Below, piece after piece: positions 7,431-15,462 of a DNA stretch of 64,000 bases (position 1 is its first letter; each line of letters begins with the position of its first letter). A program made the translations under genes and the position numbers. The notes below the pieces were generated by a model. It worked only from the letters and a program-made list of their open reading frames with translations, was not told the origin of the DNA and ran no database searches. The DNA is from a virus, in the IMG/VR virus record IMGVR_UViG_3300018411_000639, positions 1-64,000 of that record. One strand, 5' to 3'.

Positions 7431-7806
7431 TGGTCAAGACCTCCTCACTCATTCTTTTTAACTCATCTTTTACAGTGTCATCTACGTTCAGTTTAAAGTT
7501 CTCTCTGCGGATCATCTGTGCCCGATCCTTATAGGTGTGCGTGCAAATCGGAATCAAGCAGCTCTGACACTTAACGTGAATGTGCGAAGCTTTGTTTCGG
7601 CACTTGTCGCAGATAGGACAAGGATCGTACATCTCACAGGAGTTGAATTTAGGCTCCCCCTCTTCGAACATCACCGCGTTTCTCGCCCCAAGCTTCTTAT
7701 TGCCCTCTAGCACTCGTCTCAGCTTCTGTTCATCTAACTTGCTAAGTCCGTCATTGTCTTTTGTTTGAGCCATGTCGTACAGCCCTTTAACGAAATTGTT
7801 TGCCAC
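7399..7806 (-). CDS. cysteine-rich zinc-binding protein, 135 aa
   Basis: The centre contains seven cysteines within about 32 residues (C-x5-C-x2-C-x2-C, then C-x2-C-x4-C followed by T-H), a pattern fitting two zinc knuckles or a treble-clef/B-box-like fold. The flanks are charged helices (LSKLDEQKLRRVLEGNKKL at the start, VKDELKRMSEEVLTNAEH at the end). A protein- or DNA-binding adaptor in the replication operon is plausible but unproven. Start is GTG at 7806 with GGAAGAGGG upstream. It overlaps the next zinc-ribbon gene by 32 nt, and the two cysteine-rich products may act together. Confidence 0.7.
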   Translation of the reverse strand: MANNFVKGLYDMAQTKDNDGLSKLDEQKLRRVLEGNKKLGARNAVMFEEGEPKFNSCEMYDPCPICDKCRNKASHIHVKCQSCLIPICTHTYKDRAQMIRRENFKLNVDDTVKDELKRMSEEVLTNAEHTRNTED

Positions 7807-7827
7807 AATAGTACCCTCTTCCTTTTG

Positions 7828-8187
7828 TTAAGATACCCAGATGGTATCTTTGGATTTCGTATCCCGCAGTTCAATCAGCATTTTGCGGACAACTGTGTTC
7901 ATCTCAAATTCTATCTTTCTATTGGCGCACATTTCAAGGAACACCGTAAGTCCCCACGCATGTCCGGCCGTTTGCCCACTCTCTTTGTTGTAGAGGTGAA
8001 GCAGGTAGTGCATGTTCTCGATGCTTGTCTTGTAGTAAATGTTATCGGTAGAACCTTCTGCCTCGCCGACTATCTTCTCTACGAAGGTACGAATCTCTTC
8101 GTCAATGATCTGAAGGGCCTGTGTGATTGGAGTCTTGGTCTTATTCTTCTGAGCGAGTCGGTGCTTGATCTGTTTCTTTGATATCAT
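7828..8187 (-). CDS. hypothetical all-helical protein, 119 aa
   Basis: I do not recognise this protein. GGAGGAGAACAAC before the ATG at 8187 gives a strong ribosome site. The product starts with a very basic segment (KKQIKHRLAQKNKTK) followed by three or four predicted helices, and it lacks motifs, cysteine clusters and membrane segments. It follows the helicase gene by 12 nt in the same operon. A helicase loader or small DNA-binding accessory protein would fit the position and the basic N-terminus, but this is inference only. Confidence 0.7.
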   Translation of the reverse strand: MISKKQIKHRLAQKNKTKTPITQALQIIDEEIRTFVEKIVGEAEGSTDNIYYKTSIENMHYLLHLYNKESGQTAGHAWGLTVFLEMCANRKIEFEMNTVVRKMLIELRDTKSKDTIWVS

Positions 8188-8199
8188 GTTGTTCTCCTC

Positions 8200-9471
8200 C
8201 TAGTTGCTGAATACCAGACTGGCATAGTGTTTCGATGATTGAGGATCTGGTTCTTCCATTCGAGCCATCTCCGGATAGAATTCAAAGAATGCTCTCCCTT
8301 TAAAGTTGTTGAACTTGTTTTTTGCAAAGTGGACTTCGAAGATGGGTTGCTTCAAAGGATCGTTCTTCCGCAAGAAGTGAACCTCAGCGCCCTCTCCCTT
8401 GTAGTGGACCTCGTTGTAGACAAGCAAGACAGCTTTCGCTTCATACTTGATTTTTACGGACTCTCGAATGTCATCCAATGCCGGACGACGTGTGCCGTTT
8501 AGCTTCTTCAGCTCTCCCGAGCAAACGACAGGGATATCATATCGGATAGCCGTATCGGAGCACCATTGCGCGATAGCGTCGTACTTCGCCGTAGCCTGCA
8601 GGTTCGGATGTTCCTTTAGGTTCAAGTCGTGGAAGTTGTCGATGAATACGCAGATCTGTTTGCTAGAGCCTTGTGTTTCCAATAGAATCTTGATGCGTTG
8701 AATCTCAGCCTCTATGTCTTCACAGAATGTGGTGAAGTTGGCATCGTAAGCGCGGTACTTATGTACGTTCTCACGCAGCTTGTTTAGGGCTACTTTACGT
8801 CTTGCAATCATCAAAGGCAGGTGTGTGTAGTTGTTGGGATTCCGTACCGCATTCAGCAATACTTTGCTCCCAGAACCCACGACACGGGCCAACTTGTCTG
8901 GCATCGGATCATCCAGAGAGAAGTCCATCACGTAGACCTCATCGTTATGCTCTACAACCTGATTGGCTACCTGTGAGATAAAGGCCGTCTTACCGATGTT
9001 ACTGTCGCCAGCAATCATGGTGAAGCCTGACTTCAATCCGCCATCGAAAGCTTTGTCTATCTCTGCCCAACCTGTTTTGAGTCCGGTATTTAGAGGATTC
9101 CAAGCATCCGTCTCAAACTGGTTGATCGCATCCCACATCTCTTCCTCGTGGGAAAGGGTAGGTTTTGCGGGTACCGTGTACTGAATAACGATCGGTTGCT
9201 GACCAGGCAGGTTCACTGTTTCTGTTTCGATGTGAGGCTGGTCATAATTAGGTATAAACGGGCCGGGTGCGCCCAATGCCGTCGCTCCTGATGGTTGTGC
9301 TGATTGATTCGGTTGTGCAGGCGCAGCAGATGTCTGTTGCCCAAAAGAGCCGATAGGTTGAGGAGAACTGTCTTCTTCCTCTTCTTCGCCGAAGGATGGA
9401 TAGAAATCATATCCCTCGCTTGGATCTACAATATCTTCTTCACTGAAATAATTGCTAAAATTGTCTTCCAA
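8200..9471 (-). CDS. replicative DNA helicase (DnaB/RecA-like ATPase), 423 aa
   Basis: A RecA-fold motor with Walker A GDSNIGKT (residues 155-162), Walker B VFIDNF (D278) and a DnaB-like segment VMDFSLDDPMPDKLARVV after the first core strand, where DnaB proteins have their FSLEM motif. The first ~105 residues are acidic then Gln/Pro/Ala-rich and look disordered, so the usual folded DnaB N-terminal domain is absent. The start appears to be TTG at 9471 with AGAGGCGG upstream. It lies 8 nt after the primase gene, so helicase and primase would be made together and probably act as a pair at the fork. Whether it hexamerises cannot be seen. Confidence 0.82.
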   Translation of the reverse strand: MEDNFSNYFSEEDIVDPSEGYDFYPSFGEEEEEDSSPQPIGSFGQQTSAAPAQPNQSAQPSGATALGAPGPFIPNYDQPHIETETVNLPGQQPIVIQYTVPAKPTLSHEEEMWDAINQFETDAWNPLNTGLKTGWAEIDKAFDGGLKSGFTMIAGDSNIGKTAFISQVANQVVEHNDEVYVMDFSLDDPMPDKLARVVGSGSKVLLNAVRNPNNYTHLPLMIARRKVALNKLRENVHKYRAYDANFTTFCEDIEAEIQRIKILLETQGSSKQICVFIDNFHDLNLKEHPNLQATAKYDAIAQWCSDTAIRYDIPVVCSGELKKLNGTRRPALDDIRESVKIKYEAKAVLLVYNEVHYKGEGAEVHFLRKNDPLKQPIFEVHFAKNKFNNFKGRAFFEFYPEMARMEEPDPQSSKHYASLVFSN

Positions 9472-9478
9472 CTTTGAT

Positions 9479-10492
9479 CTACCGCCTCTTGTTCATAAGT
9501 TTGCAGTTATCGAAATCGCAGACGGACACAACCTTCATCGAGGTACATCCGTAACTGGACTTTCCTTTATAGACGCTTCGGGCTGTGGCTCGGAGTTCCG
9601 AATGCTTGATTGGCTGCACGTTGTTGTCGTTCCACTCTGTCAAGGTTTCCATTGTTTCATCCAAGCTAAGCCCCGTATTCTTGTAAAAGCTTGTCAGGGC
9701 TGCAAGGGAGTTGTTTCTGTTTCCGCTCTGTGCGCCATTCTCCACTAGATGACGAACGCATGGCGGCATGTATTTCAAAGTGCCATTGTGTGTAATGTTC
9801 TCATTTCGCTTTATGGCTTCCTCGGCGTGCTTCTCTTTGTATCTCACGTATTGGGAGTGAGCGAAGTGATTGTATACAGGCGACTTGACATCCATGACAC
9901 GAGGATTTTGGGCCGTAGCCTTTATGTCCTCGTGTTGGAGGTCTCTTAGTTCCTGAAGGGTAATCGGAATCTTGTAAAGCCCGGTGGATTCGTGGATGCT
10001 GTTAGGTATCCGGAAGAGTCGCTTGTTGTCGTAGATCCTCATGTCCATGGTCTTATGACGGGTAAAGGATTGGACGTTCTCTGCGATGGTCCGGAAGATA
10101 CCGTTTAGTTCCTTGTCTGGCGCAATGCCAAAGATCGACGCAGGGATGATGATGTGAACACCTTTATTTCCGCTGAAATAGATGCGGATCTGTTCGCTCT
10201 CTATCTTGAAGACGGTCTTCAGGTAAGCCATCACGGTGATAGCATCTGCACGCACGGGTTCAAAGTCGTCTTTGTTATCGAAGTCGAAGTACATGTCCCC
10301 GTAAAGAAAAGACTCATCCGGGTTGTCGGTGTTGTAGCGGTAGGCTGTAGCGAAGACCCCTTGGTTTCCTCGCTCCCTCACCACTTTATTGATGAGCTTA
10401 GCCGGCAAGACGATGTTTCGGGTAAATACATTCCGAGCCTTGTCGATCCAGTAGCCCGCTTCAATGAGATAGCAATCTTCTGCGAGGCACAA
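9479..10492 (-). CDS. archaeo-eukaryotic-type DNA primase, 337 aa
   Basis: It would synthesise primers for phage DNA replication. The catalytic residues of the AEP/PrimPol superfamily are visible (numbered from an upstream GTG at 10501): the DxD pair D73/D75 in YFDFDN, the S110...H116 motif in SGNKGVHI, and a third acidic residue D153 in MDMRIYDNKRLFRIP, which also has the family's basic segment. A C-terminal helical domain (about 250-325, NNSLAALTSFYKNTGLS) resembles the PriCT domain of phage primases. GTG at 10501 abuts the AGGGGG ribosome site, so I prefer TTG at 10492, 8 nt downstream of it. The gene overlaps its upstream neighbour by 32 nt and precedes the helicase. Confidence 0.85.
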   Translation of the reverse strand: MCLAEDCYLIEAGYWIDKARNVFTRNIVLPAKLINKVVRERGNQGVFATAYRYNTDNPDESFLYGDMYFDFDNKDDFEPVRADAITVMAYLKTVFKIESEQIRIYFSGNKGVHIIIPASIFGIAPDKELNGIFRTIAENVQSFTRHKTMDMRIYDNKRLFRIPNSIHESTGLYKIPITLQELRDLQHEDIKATAQNPRVMDVKSPVYNHFAHSQYVRYKEKHAEEAIKRNENITHNGTLKYMPPCVRHLVENGAQSGNRNNSLAALTSFYKNTGLSLDETMETLTEWNDNNVQPIKHSELRATARSVYKGKSSYGCTSMKVVSVCDFDNCKLMNKRR

Positions 10493-11147
10493 TCTGGTCA
10501 CCCCCTGATACCCGATTCTCGGTTACTTTCTTTTGGAATAGCTGAATCGCATCCGCGTAGTATTCTTTTACGTCAGATGGGACGCGCAGCTTGTTGTAAT
10601 TGTTGGTCATGATAATGTCGTTGGATATGTCAATCATGAAGAGGACGAGGTCTACTTCGAATTGATCCAACAGCCACTTGATAGCACCTTTCACACGGCC
10701 AAAGGTGACAGCTTCTTTGTGGCACAAGCCCTGCTTAGAGAGGAAGTAATTTGTCAGATCCTCAAGCGTGTAGCTTGCCCGCATCTCAAGGTAGTAGTCT
10801 TGGACGACGCGTTTGATCTCGCCCGTGTTGTAATCGAAATCCACCACAGGAGGCGGTGTCGTAACCCGCAACTCATTATGGTAGTAGAACTTCCCTGTCC
10901 TCAAAAGATTCGTTCTCTGAGGGCTTCGGCCACGGAAATGAGTGGGAAGGTCAAGACCCTTCTTGCCTTCTGTTGCTTTGTAGTGTCGGCGCAGCTCTGC
11001 ACCTAATTCTTCAGATGTCCAACCTCTGTCCAGTAGTTGCGCCAACTGTACAACGGTTGCGACCTTGAACTTCTGAGAGATGTCCTCGTTCTGATGGAAC
11101 ATCTTCAGGTAGCCATAGGTCAGGTCAAAAATAGAAACTTTTCTCAC
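10461..11147 (-). CDS. hypothetical replication-operon protein, 228 aa
   Basis: I do not recognise this protein. The GTG at 11147 overlaps the upstream stop by 1 nt (TAGTG) and yields VRKVSIFDLTYGYLK; the longer ORF back to 11243 would overlap the upstream gene by 97 nt and is less likely. Early residues VVQLAQLLDRGWTSEEL resemble a short helix-turn-helix-like pair, and the remainder is mixed alpha/beta with a long helical C-terminal half. No catalytic motif is visible. Sitting between the Rad52-like gene and the primase, it could be a helicase loader or replication initiator, but no sequence evidence separates these. Confidence 0.7.
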   Translation of the reverse strand: MRKVSIFDLTYGYLKMFHQNEDISQKFKVATVVQLAQLLDRGWTSEELGAELRRHYKATEGKKGLDLPTHFRGRSPQRTNLLRTGKFYYHNELRVTTPPPVVDFDYNTGEIKRVVQDYYLEMRASYTLEDLTNYFLSKQGLCHKEAVTFGRVKGAIKWLLDQFEVDLVLFMIDISNDIIMTNNYNKLRVPSDVKEYYADAIQLFQKKVTENRVSGGDQIVPRRRLLSH

Positions 11148-11809
11148 TAGAATAAGCTCTGGGCCATTCCATCTGCCCACTTGATGAACTCTTCCACGTT
11201 TTCCGGGTTCAGCTGACGCTTGCTGGTAATCTCCGGACGCCATAGAGAAAGATAGCGGACGAGTTGTTCGTCATTGACGATCTCAAAACGTTCCTTGAAT
11301 TTGTTCATAGCCTCGACTTTTTCTGGTGACCATCGCCCTGCTTGACTACGCGGTGTCTGTCCAGGTCCTTGTTGTTGCTGCTCTTGCGGTTGTCCTTGCG
11401 GAGCAGACATCCCGTTGTGGGCGGTCTGTTGTTTGTCGACTATATTAGTGTCGGAATTGACACGTTTTTGTTGGTCGACTGTCGCAGGTTGTCCTTTGGC
11501 ACGAGATAACGTCGAACAAGCGTTGTGTATGGCACGTTGCACCGTTTGGCGGATAACATCTTCAGCGAGAGGATTGCTTGTTGCTGCCGTTCCTGTTCGG
11601 ACAAAGCCCGGAAGATAAAGGATAACCGTTACATGGTAATTGATCCCATTCGTCGTGTAGCCTTCATTTTGGATTTCATAACTCCAGCTGATGCCCATAT
11701 CCCCCAAGAGTTGGACTACCTTGTCGGAGTTGACACGTACAAGGTAGTCTTGATATTTGGGTGACAAAGGCTCTAGGCCGAGGTAATGCGTGACCATTGC
11801 GTTGTTCAT
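11147..11809 (-). CDS. possible Rad52-like single-strand annealing protein, 220 aa
   Basis: Residues 25-105 have the spacing of the Rad52/Sak annealing core: VVQLLGDMGISWSYEI, then a strand pair ending YHVTVILYLPG, a GTAATSNP turn and a helix RQTVQRAIHNACSTLSRAKG where these proteins have an alternating Ala/Lys helix. A Gln/Pro-rich linker (about 120-160) separates it from a helical C-terminal domain. Such proteins anneal DNA in recombination-dependent replication, consistent with the nearby resolvase and exonuclease. The match is by pattern only. The ATG at 11809 has GGAGG upstream. It is the first gene after the early promoter and contains two 16-bp repeat copies, one encoding RVNSDK near the start and one RVNSDT in the linker. 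Confidence 0.5.
   Translation of the reverse strand: MNNAMVTHYLGLEPLSPKYQDYLVRVNSDKVVQLLGDMGISWSYEIQNEGYTTNGINYHVTVILYLPGFVRTGTAATSNPLAEDVIRQTVQRAIHNACSTLSRAKGQPATVDQQKRVNSDTNIVDKQQTAHNGMSAPQGQPQEQQQQGPGQTPRSQAGRWSPEKVEAMNKFKERFEIVNDEQLVRYLSLWRPEITSKRQLNPENVEEFIKWADGMAQSLF
11448..11463 (-). repeat. 16-bp repeat, exact copy
   Basis: Exact GTGTCAATTCCGACAC on the minus strand, read as VNSDT in the Gln-rich linker of the Rad52-like protein, about 400 bp downstream of the early promoter start. Confidence 0.8.
11721..11736 (-). repeat. 16-bp repeat, 14/16 copy
   Basis: Minus strand reads GTGTCAACTCCGACAA. It is read as VNSDK near the start of the Rad52-like gene and forms a cluster of three with 11448 and 11832. 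Confidence 0.65.
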
Positions 11810-11831
11810 TTATTCTGCCTCCAGTATCTAT

Positions 11832-11847
11832 GTGTCGGAATTGACAT
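11832..11847 (-). repeat. intergenic 16-bp repeat just downstream of the early promoter
   Basis: This 15/16 copy is the only clearly intergenic one. It starts about 10 bp after the predicted transcription start of the promoter at 11864-11892 and precedes the ribosome site of the first replication gene, a classic position for a repressor or roadblock operator. Confidence 0.8.
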
Positions 11848-11863
11848 TTAACTTTACCTCACA

Positions 11864-11892
11864 AGTATAGATTTTAATATACCGAAAGTCAA
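11864..11892 (-). promoter_or_regulatory. early sigma-A-like promoter for the replication operon
   Basis: On the minus strand TTGACT (11892-11887) and TATACT (11869-11864) are spaced exactly 17 bp with an A/T-rich spacer. Transcription would start near 11857 and run leftward through the replication genes. It lies in the only sizeable gap (108 bp) between the fibre block and the replication block. Confidence 0.8.
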
Positions 11893-11917
11893 CACAGATT
11901 TGTAACACTTCGATACA

Positions 11918-13177
11918 TTAAACTATGGTATACCCTACCTGAACCCTTGATACGTTTGGCGTTACCTCGGTTCCGTAGAGGTGGAATTTTACCAACATCC
12001 GCTTTCCGGTCAATGTAAACGGAACGGTCTCCGGTACCTTGTGCGGCATCTCGTCACTTCCATAATAGTAGTATTCGCATTGCACGCTTCGGTCGGATAA
12101 CTCGGATGGGTTGTTCAGTACGGCATCCGCTCCATGAACGATGATGCTCCCATTCTCTTCCGGAAACACGATGTCGGTTTGGAAGGTGCTGTACTCTTTG
12201 GCGTAGGTATTCTGAGAAACGCGCATCCCTTTAATACCCAGATGGAACTCCCTCTTCCCTGCTTCAGCGCTCAGGAAATGGCGTTGGCGCAGACGGATTC
12301 TCAACTGGTTGGCGTCGATCCCTCGGAAGCAAAGCTTCAGGTTAGCTGCATCCTTCATTACAGGACGCTCATAGGCCGTACCGTAGATGTCCGTGTATTC
12401 CTCAATCAGACTGGCTCTGTGATCCTCGAAGCCGGGAACAGATGTCCAAGCGCCCTCTTTCCGATACTCCACTGCCAGTACATCCACTGCATTGACGGGA
12501 TATGGATTCAAGGTAATCGTGTTGGTTTCCCTTGTTGTGATGATGTCCTCTGGTAGCCCGATAGTGAGGTCTACCGTTACTTCGTTCACTGTTTCGTCCG
12601 TCAGTACTCGTCTGGCCCAATAAGTGCCGGCGTCCCCGTTAAAGGCGTTGATAGGGTCGCTCTCTGTAATGGAGAGGACGCCTTGCCCAAGTATTGTCGC
12701 AGCAGGAGAGAGGGCTAAGCTCAAGCTAGGCGGAACGAATGTCGCCTGCAGTCCTTCGTCATAAAGGTTTACTTTGGATGAGATGCGACTTGGTTGCATC
12801 GTGACGGACATGCTTTCCAAGTCGATGAGCGCAGCGTGATCACTACCGTCAACGGTCATCTCGTTAGGATAACGGACAATCAGCTTGTGCGCTCCACTGT
12901 TTCCGGAGAGGTCTCGGTAACGTTGGCTCAGGGTGGCGATCTTCGCCTCCAGGTCGTTCACGCGGTACTGCAGGTAGGTGTTCTCTGCCCCTACGACAGA
13001 CCTCGTTTCGTCAATCGCCTTCTCCATCCGGTTCGCTTTGTTGAAAAGATCCAGAACATCCTGAAGGATTTCATTTTGCGACTGGTTCATCTGGGCGCTG
13101 TTCGTTCCTGTTCTGTAGCCTACTTGTGTACGTTGTGTCGCAGGAATGTTGGAGATGTTGATGCTTTCGGTATCCAT
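11918..13177 (-). CDS. putative baseplate/fibre structural protein with discoidin-like domain, 419 aa
   Basis: The first ~95 residues are predominantly helical and coiled-coil (EILQDVLDLFNKANRMEKA, LEAKIATLSQRYRDLSG). The rest is beta-rich. A segment with FNGDAGTYWARR, then PYPVNAVDVLAVEYR and LRIRLRQRHF, follows the galactose-binding/discoidin jelly-roll pattern and matches the 734-aa protein at 17289-19493 (PYPVEIVAIRYK and LSIVLNQIHF), so the two are paralogues. I infer a virion surface or baseplate protein that may bind carbohydrate. It is the last gene of the structural operon and overlaps its upstream neighbour by 1 nt (TAATG). Confidence 0.65.
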   Translation of the reverse strand: MDTESINISNIPATQRTQVGYRTGTNSAQMNQSQNEILQDVLDLFNKANRMEKAIDETRSVVGAENTYLQYRVNDLEAKIATLSQRYRDLSGNSGAHKLIVRYPNEMTVDGSDHAALIDLESMSVTMQPSRISSKVNLYDEGLQATFVPPSLSLALSPAATILGQGVLSITESDPINAFNGDAGTYWARRVLTDETVNEVTVDLTIGLPEDIITTRETNTITLNPYPVNAVDVLAVEYRKEGAWTSVPGFEDHRASLIEEYTDIYGTAYERPVMKDAANLKLCFRGIDANQLRIRLRQRHFLSAEAGKREFHLGIKGMRVSQNTYAKEYSTFQTDIVFPEENGSIIVHGADAVLNNPSELSDRSVQCEYYYYGSDEMPHKVPETVPFTLTGKRMLVKFHLYGTEVTPNVSRVQVGYTIV

Positions 13178-13422
13178 TAGTTCACGGCTCCTTTCACTCT
13201 ATCCATCTGGTCAATCAGTTGATTGATGCGTTCTTTTGTGAGCATCGTTTCCGGGTTCTCTGCTTGTTTCTGAATTTCATCCAGTCCAGTCTTCAACTCT
13301 TCGAACTTTTGGCGCACAGCCTCCAGATTCCGACTAGCCTCGACGAGAAACGTATCCGTCTTCCGGCTTTCCATCGGGCCTCTGTAGCGTGCGTTGTTTC
13401 TTCTTGCGTTTGGGAATATCAT
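13177..13422 (-). CDS. small coiled-coil structural protein, 81 aa
   Basis: I do not recognise it. The N-terminus is basic (NARRNNARYRG) and the remainder is a single amphipathic helix (VRQKFEELKTGLDEIQKQ, then INQLIDQMDRVKGA) likely to form a coiled coil. It sits between two large fibre-like genes and overlaps the downstream one by 1 nt, which suggests a small connector or trimerisation partner for those proteins. It lacks a signal peptide and membrane helix. Confidence 0.65.
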   Translation of the reverse strand: MIFPNARRNNARYRGPMESRKTDTFLVEASRNLEAVRQKFEELKTGLDEIQKQAENPETMLTKERINQLIDQMDRVKGAVN

Positions 13423-13434
13423 CGAAACCCTCCT

Positions 13435-15462
13435 CTATTGGCCTATGATGCGGTAGTTCAGGATTTGAGGGGAAACGGCAGCGTCTTCGCTCATCAGCAA
13501 AGCCATCAGTCTAAACTGGACTGCCTTCCCTTTTGTCAGCTCCAAGACCAGATCAGCAAAGTCCGGTTTTAGTTCTTGGTACGTCAAGTAGTACCCCATC
13601 GCTTCTGCTGCTGCGTTCTCGTCGATCGTTACGAGTCGAGGGTTGTGTGCAACCACCAAGTACCCGTCCTTTATCGCAAAGTAGCGGTAGTTGCCTACAG
13701 GTGTGCGATGCTTCAAGGTGTAGTAATTGACTTGACTCATCGGCGGTACCGCAAAGGTATCTAGCGAGTTCTCCTTGAAGTTCAGGTTGTGTGTGACTGT
13801 CCCGCCTGTTTCGGTATACAGGAGCAGTTGGACTTTGTTAACGCCCTTCTTCAAGCGGATAGCGTACTTCTCGCCGATACTGCGGATCTCTGCGCCATTG
13901 ACGAACAGGCGATGTTGAAGCGTCCCTGCGTCCACAGACAGGACTTTGTTCAGGACACTGACTTCTTCGGTTGCATCCACGTACTGCGTCAATACCTGCA
14001 GGCTTTTGTCTTTGATCGGGAACTGGTACTTGTCGCAGTCCAGATAGCTTTCCCTTTTGCGACCACCCGTTGCAGCTTTCACGACATCATCAAAGATGAG
14101 TCGGTCAATCTGAAAGGCATTCGCTGCCTGCGTGTCTGCGATGTCGTAAGTGTCCACGTGCCACATCTGATAGCCCGGCGTGAGCTTCAAGGAGTTCAGG
14201 TTGATGTTATCCGGCACTTTGGCCACACGGTGCAACTGAAGCTCTCCTTGCGGTTTCACGGCATAGCCTTCTGATAACGAGTTTACGATCCTTCGTTTCT
14301 TTCTCAGGATGCGTAAGTCATGCGGCGCGTAGTTGTCAACCGACTCCCACGACACTTTGTCTTTGCCGTTGTCGATTCCGATATAGTAATTGATGCGTGT
14401 GCCAGGGAAGACGAGATCCTCTGCCTTCAGCGTCAACGAACCCAAGAGCGTACCAAACGTGATGGGTTTGGAAACATAGACGCTCTCCTTTCGGTAGCTT
14501 TCATTCAAGACAGAAAGAGTCTGGAAGGAGAAGTAATGCTCGTAAAGGTTGTCTGCCGTGTATCCATCCGGCTCACTCTTTGTCAGGGTGATGCGGAAAT
14601 CCTTAACCGGTGTTGTCGAGAAGTTCCACTCCAGATAAGGTTGGCTTGCCACTTCGTAGAGATCCGTATAGTTGATGCCATCCTCGGAAATACTCAACAG
14701 CGCCCGCACATCCTGATAAGAAGCCATGCGCAGAGAGATGCCACTTACTTCGGAAACACTTGCTTCCGTTACCTGCAAGACGAGCGTCATCCCTTCTTTC
14801 TCCTTCGTCCGTCCGATATAGGTGTAGGTTTCACCCAAGTTGTCTTTCAGGATATTTCGGCCCTCTCCGTACTCTTCTATCGTCATAGGGGCTTTGCTTG
14901 GTCGAATAGTCAAACCTGCCTGAGAGAGGTCCTTCTTTCTGTTTGCGCGCAAATCTGTCTCGGTGTGGACTTTCTTCCGAAGAAGATCGACAAAGGCTGT
15001 CGTGGCCGGGATGTTTCGCAACTCGCTCCCGTCGAAGTCAATGTCGTAGAAGTCACGGAAGACCTGGGTGTGCCCTTCCCCTGCGGAACCGGAAGCAAGG
15101 GTGTCGTTCAGGTTCTCCAGTCTTAACTCCAGGTTCTTGATTTCAGCCATCACACGACCCGATTCTTCTATATAATGCTCCTCTATGGAAACAAGGGCAT
15201 TGTTTGCTTGGATGTCGCTTTGGTAAGCCACGGAGAGGTCTTCACTCAGATCCTGAAACATGCGATTGTAGGCGGAAGGGTTGGATACCGCATGACTGGC
15301 TTGTTTGACGGGAGCGAAGTACGGCAGTCCGGGAATGTTGCGGTCAAAGAACTCGCTCAGTCGGGTGCTGACCTCAAAGGAGTTCGGTTCGATGCCTTCT
15401 TTAAGGAGCGATTGAATGATGCGTTCTTGCTCTCGTTCGGTTTGCGAGTTGCTAATACTCAA
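13435..15462 (-). CDS. putative baseplate/fibre structural protein, 675 aa
   Basis: After about 190 mainly helical residues with heptads (YIEESGRVMAEIKNLELRLE), the protein becomes beta-rich. A middle part (MTLVLQVTEASVSEVSG, then LEWNFSTTPVKDFRITL) has the strand pattern of discoidin-type jelly rolls. KPITFGTLLGSLTLKAEDLV and the following INYYIGID recur in the two upstream proteins, so the block is a paralogous set. GTG at 15471 touches its own AGGGGG ribosome site; TTG at 15462, 8 nt after it, is the better start. The gene overlaps its upstream neighbour slightly. Cell-surface binding or baseplate assembly is inferred from context. Confidence 0.65.
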   Translation of the reverse strand: MSISNSQTEREQERIIQSLLKEGIEPNSFEVSTRLSEFFDRNIPGLPYFAPVKQASHAVSNPSAYNRMFQDLSEDLSVAYQSDIQANNALVSIEEHYIEESGRVMAEIKNLELRLENLNDTLASGSAGEGHTQVFRDFYDIDFDGSELRNIPATTAFVDLLRKKVHTETDLRANRKKDLSQAGLTIRPSKAPMTIEEYGEGRNILKDNLGETYTYIGRTKEKEGMTLVLQVTEASVSEVSGISLRMASYQDVRALLSISEDGINYTDLYEVASQPYLEWNFSTTPVKDFRITLTKSEPDGYTADNLYEHYFSFQTLSVLNESYRKESVYVSKPITFGTLLGSLTLKAEDLVFPGTRINYYIGIDNGKDKVSWESVDNYAPHDLRILRKKRRIVNSLSEGYAVKPQGELQLHRVAKVPDNINLNSLKLTPGYQMWHVDTYDIADTQAANAFQIDRLIFDDVVKAATGGRKRESYLDCDKYQFPIKDKSLQVLTQYVDATEEVSVLNKVLSVDAGTLQHRLFVNGAEIRSIGEKYAIRLKKGVNKVQLLLYTETGGTVTHNLNFKENSLDTFAVPPMSQVNYYTLKHRTPVGNYRYFAIKDGYLVVAHNPRLVTIDENAAAEAMGYYLTYQELKPDFADLVLELTKGKAVQFRLMALLMSEDAAVSPQILNYRIIGQ

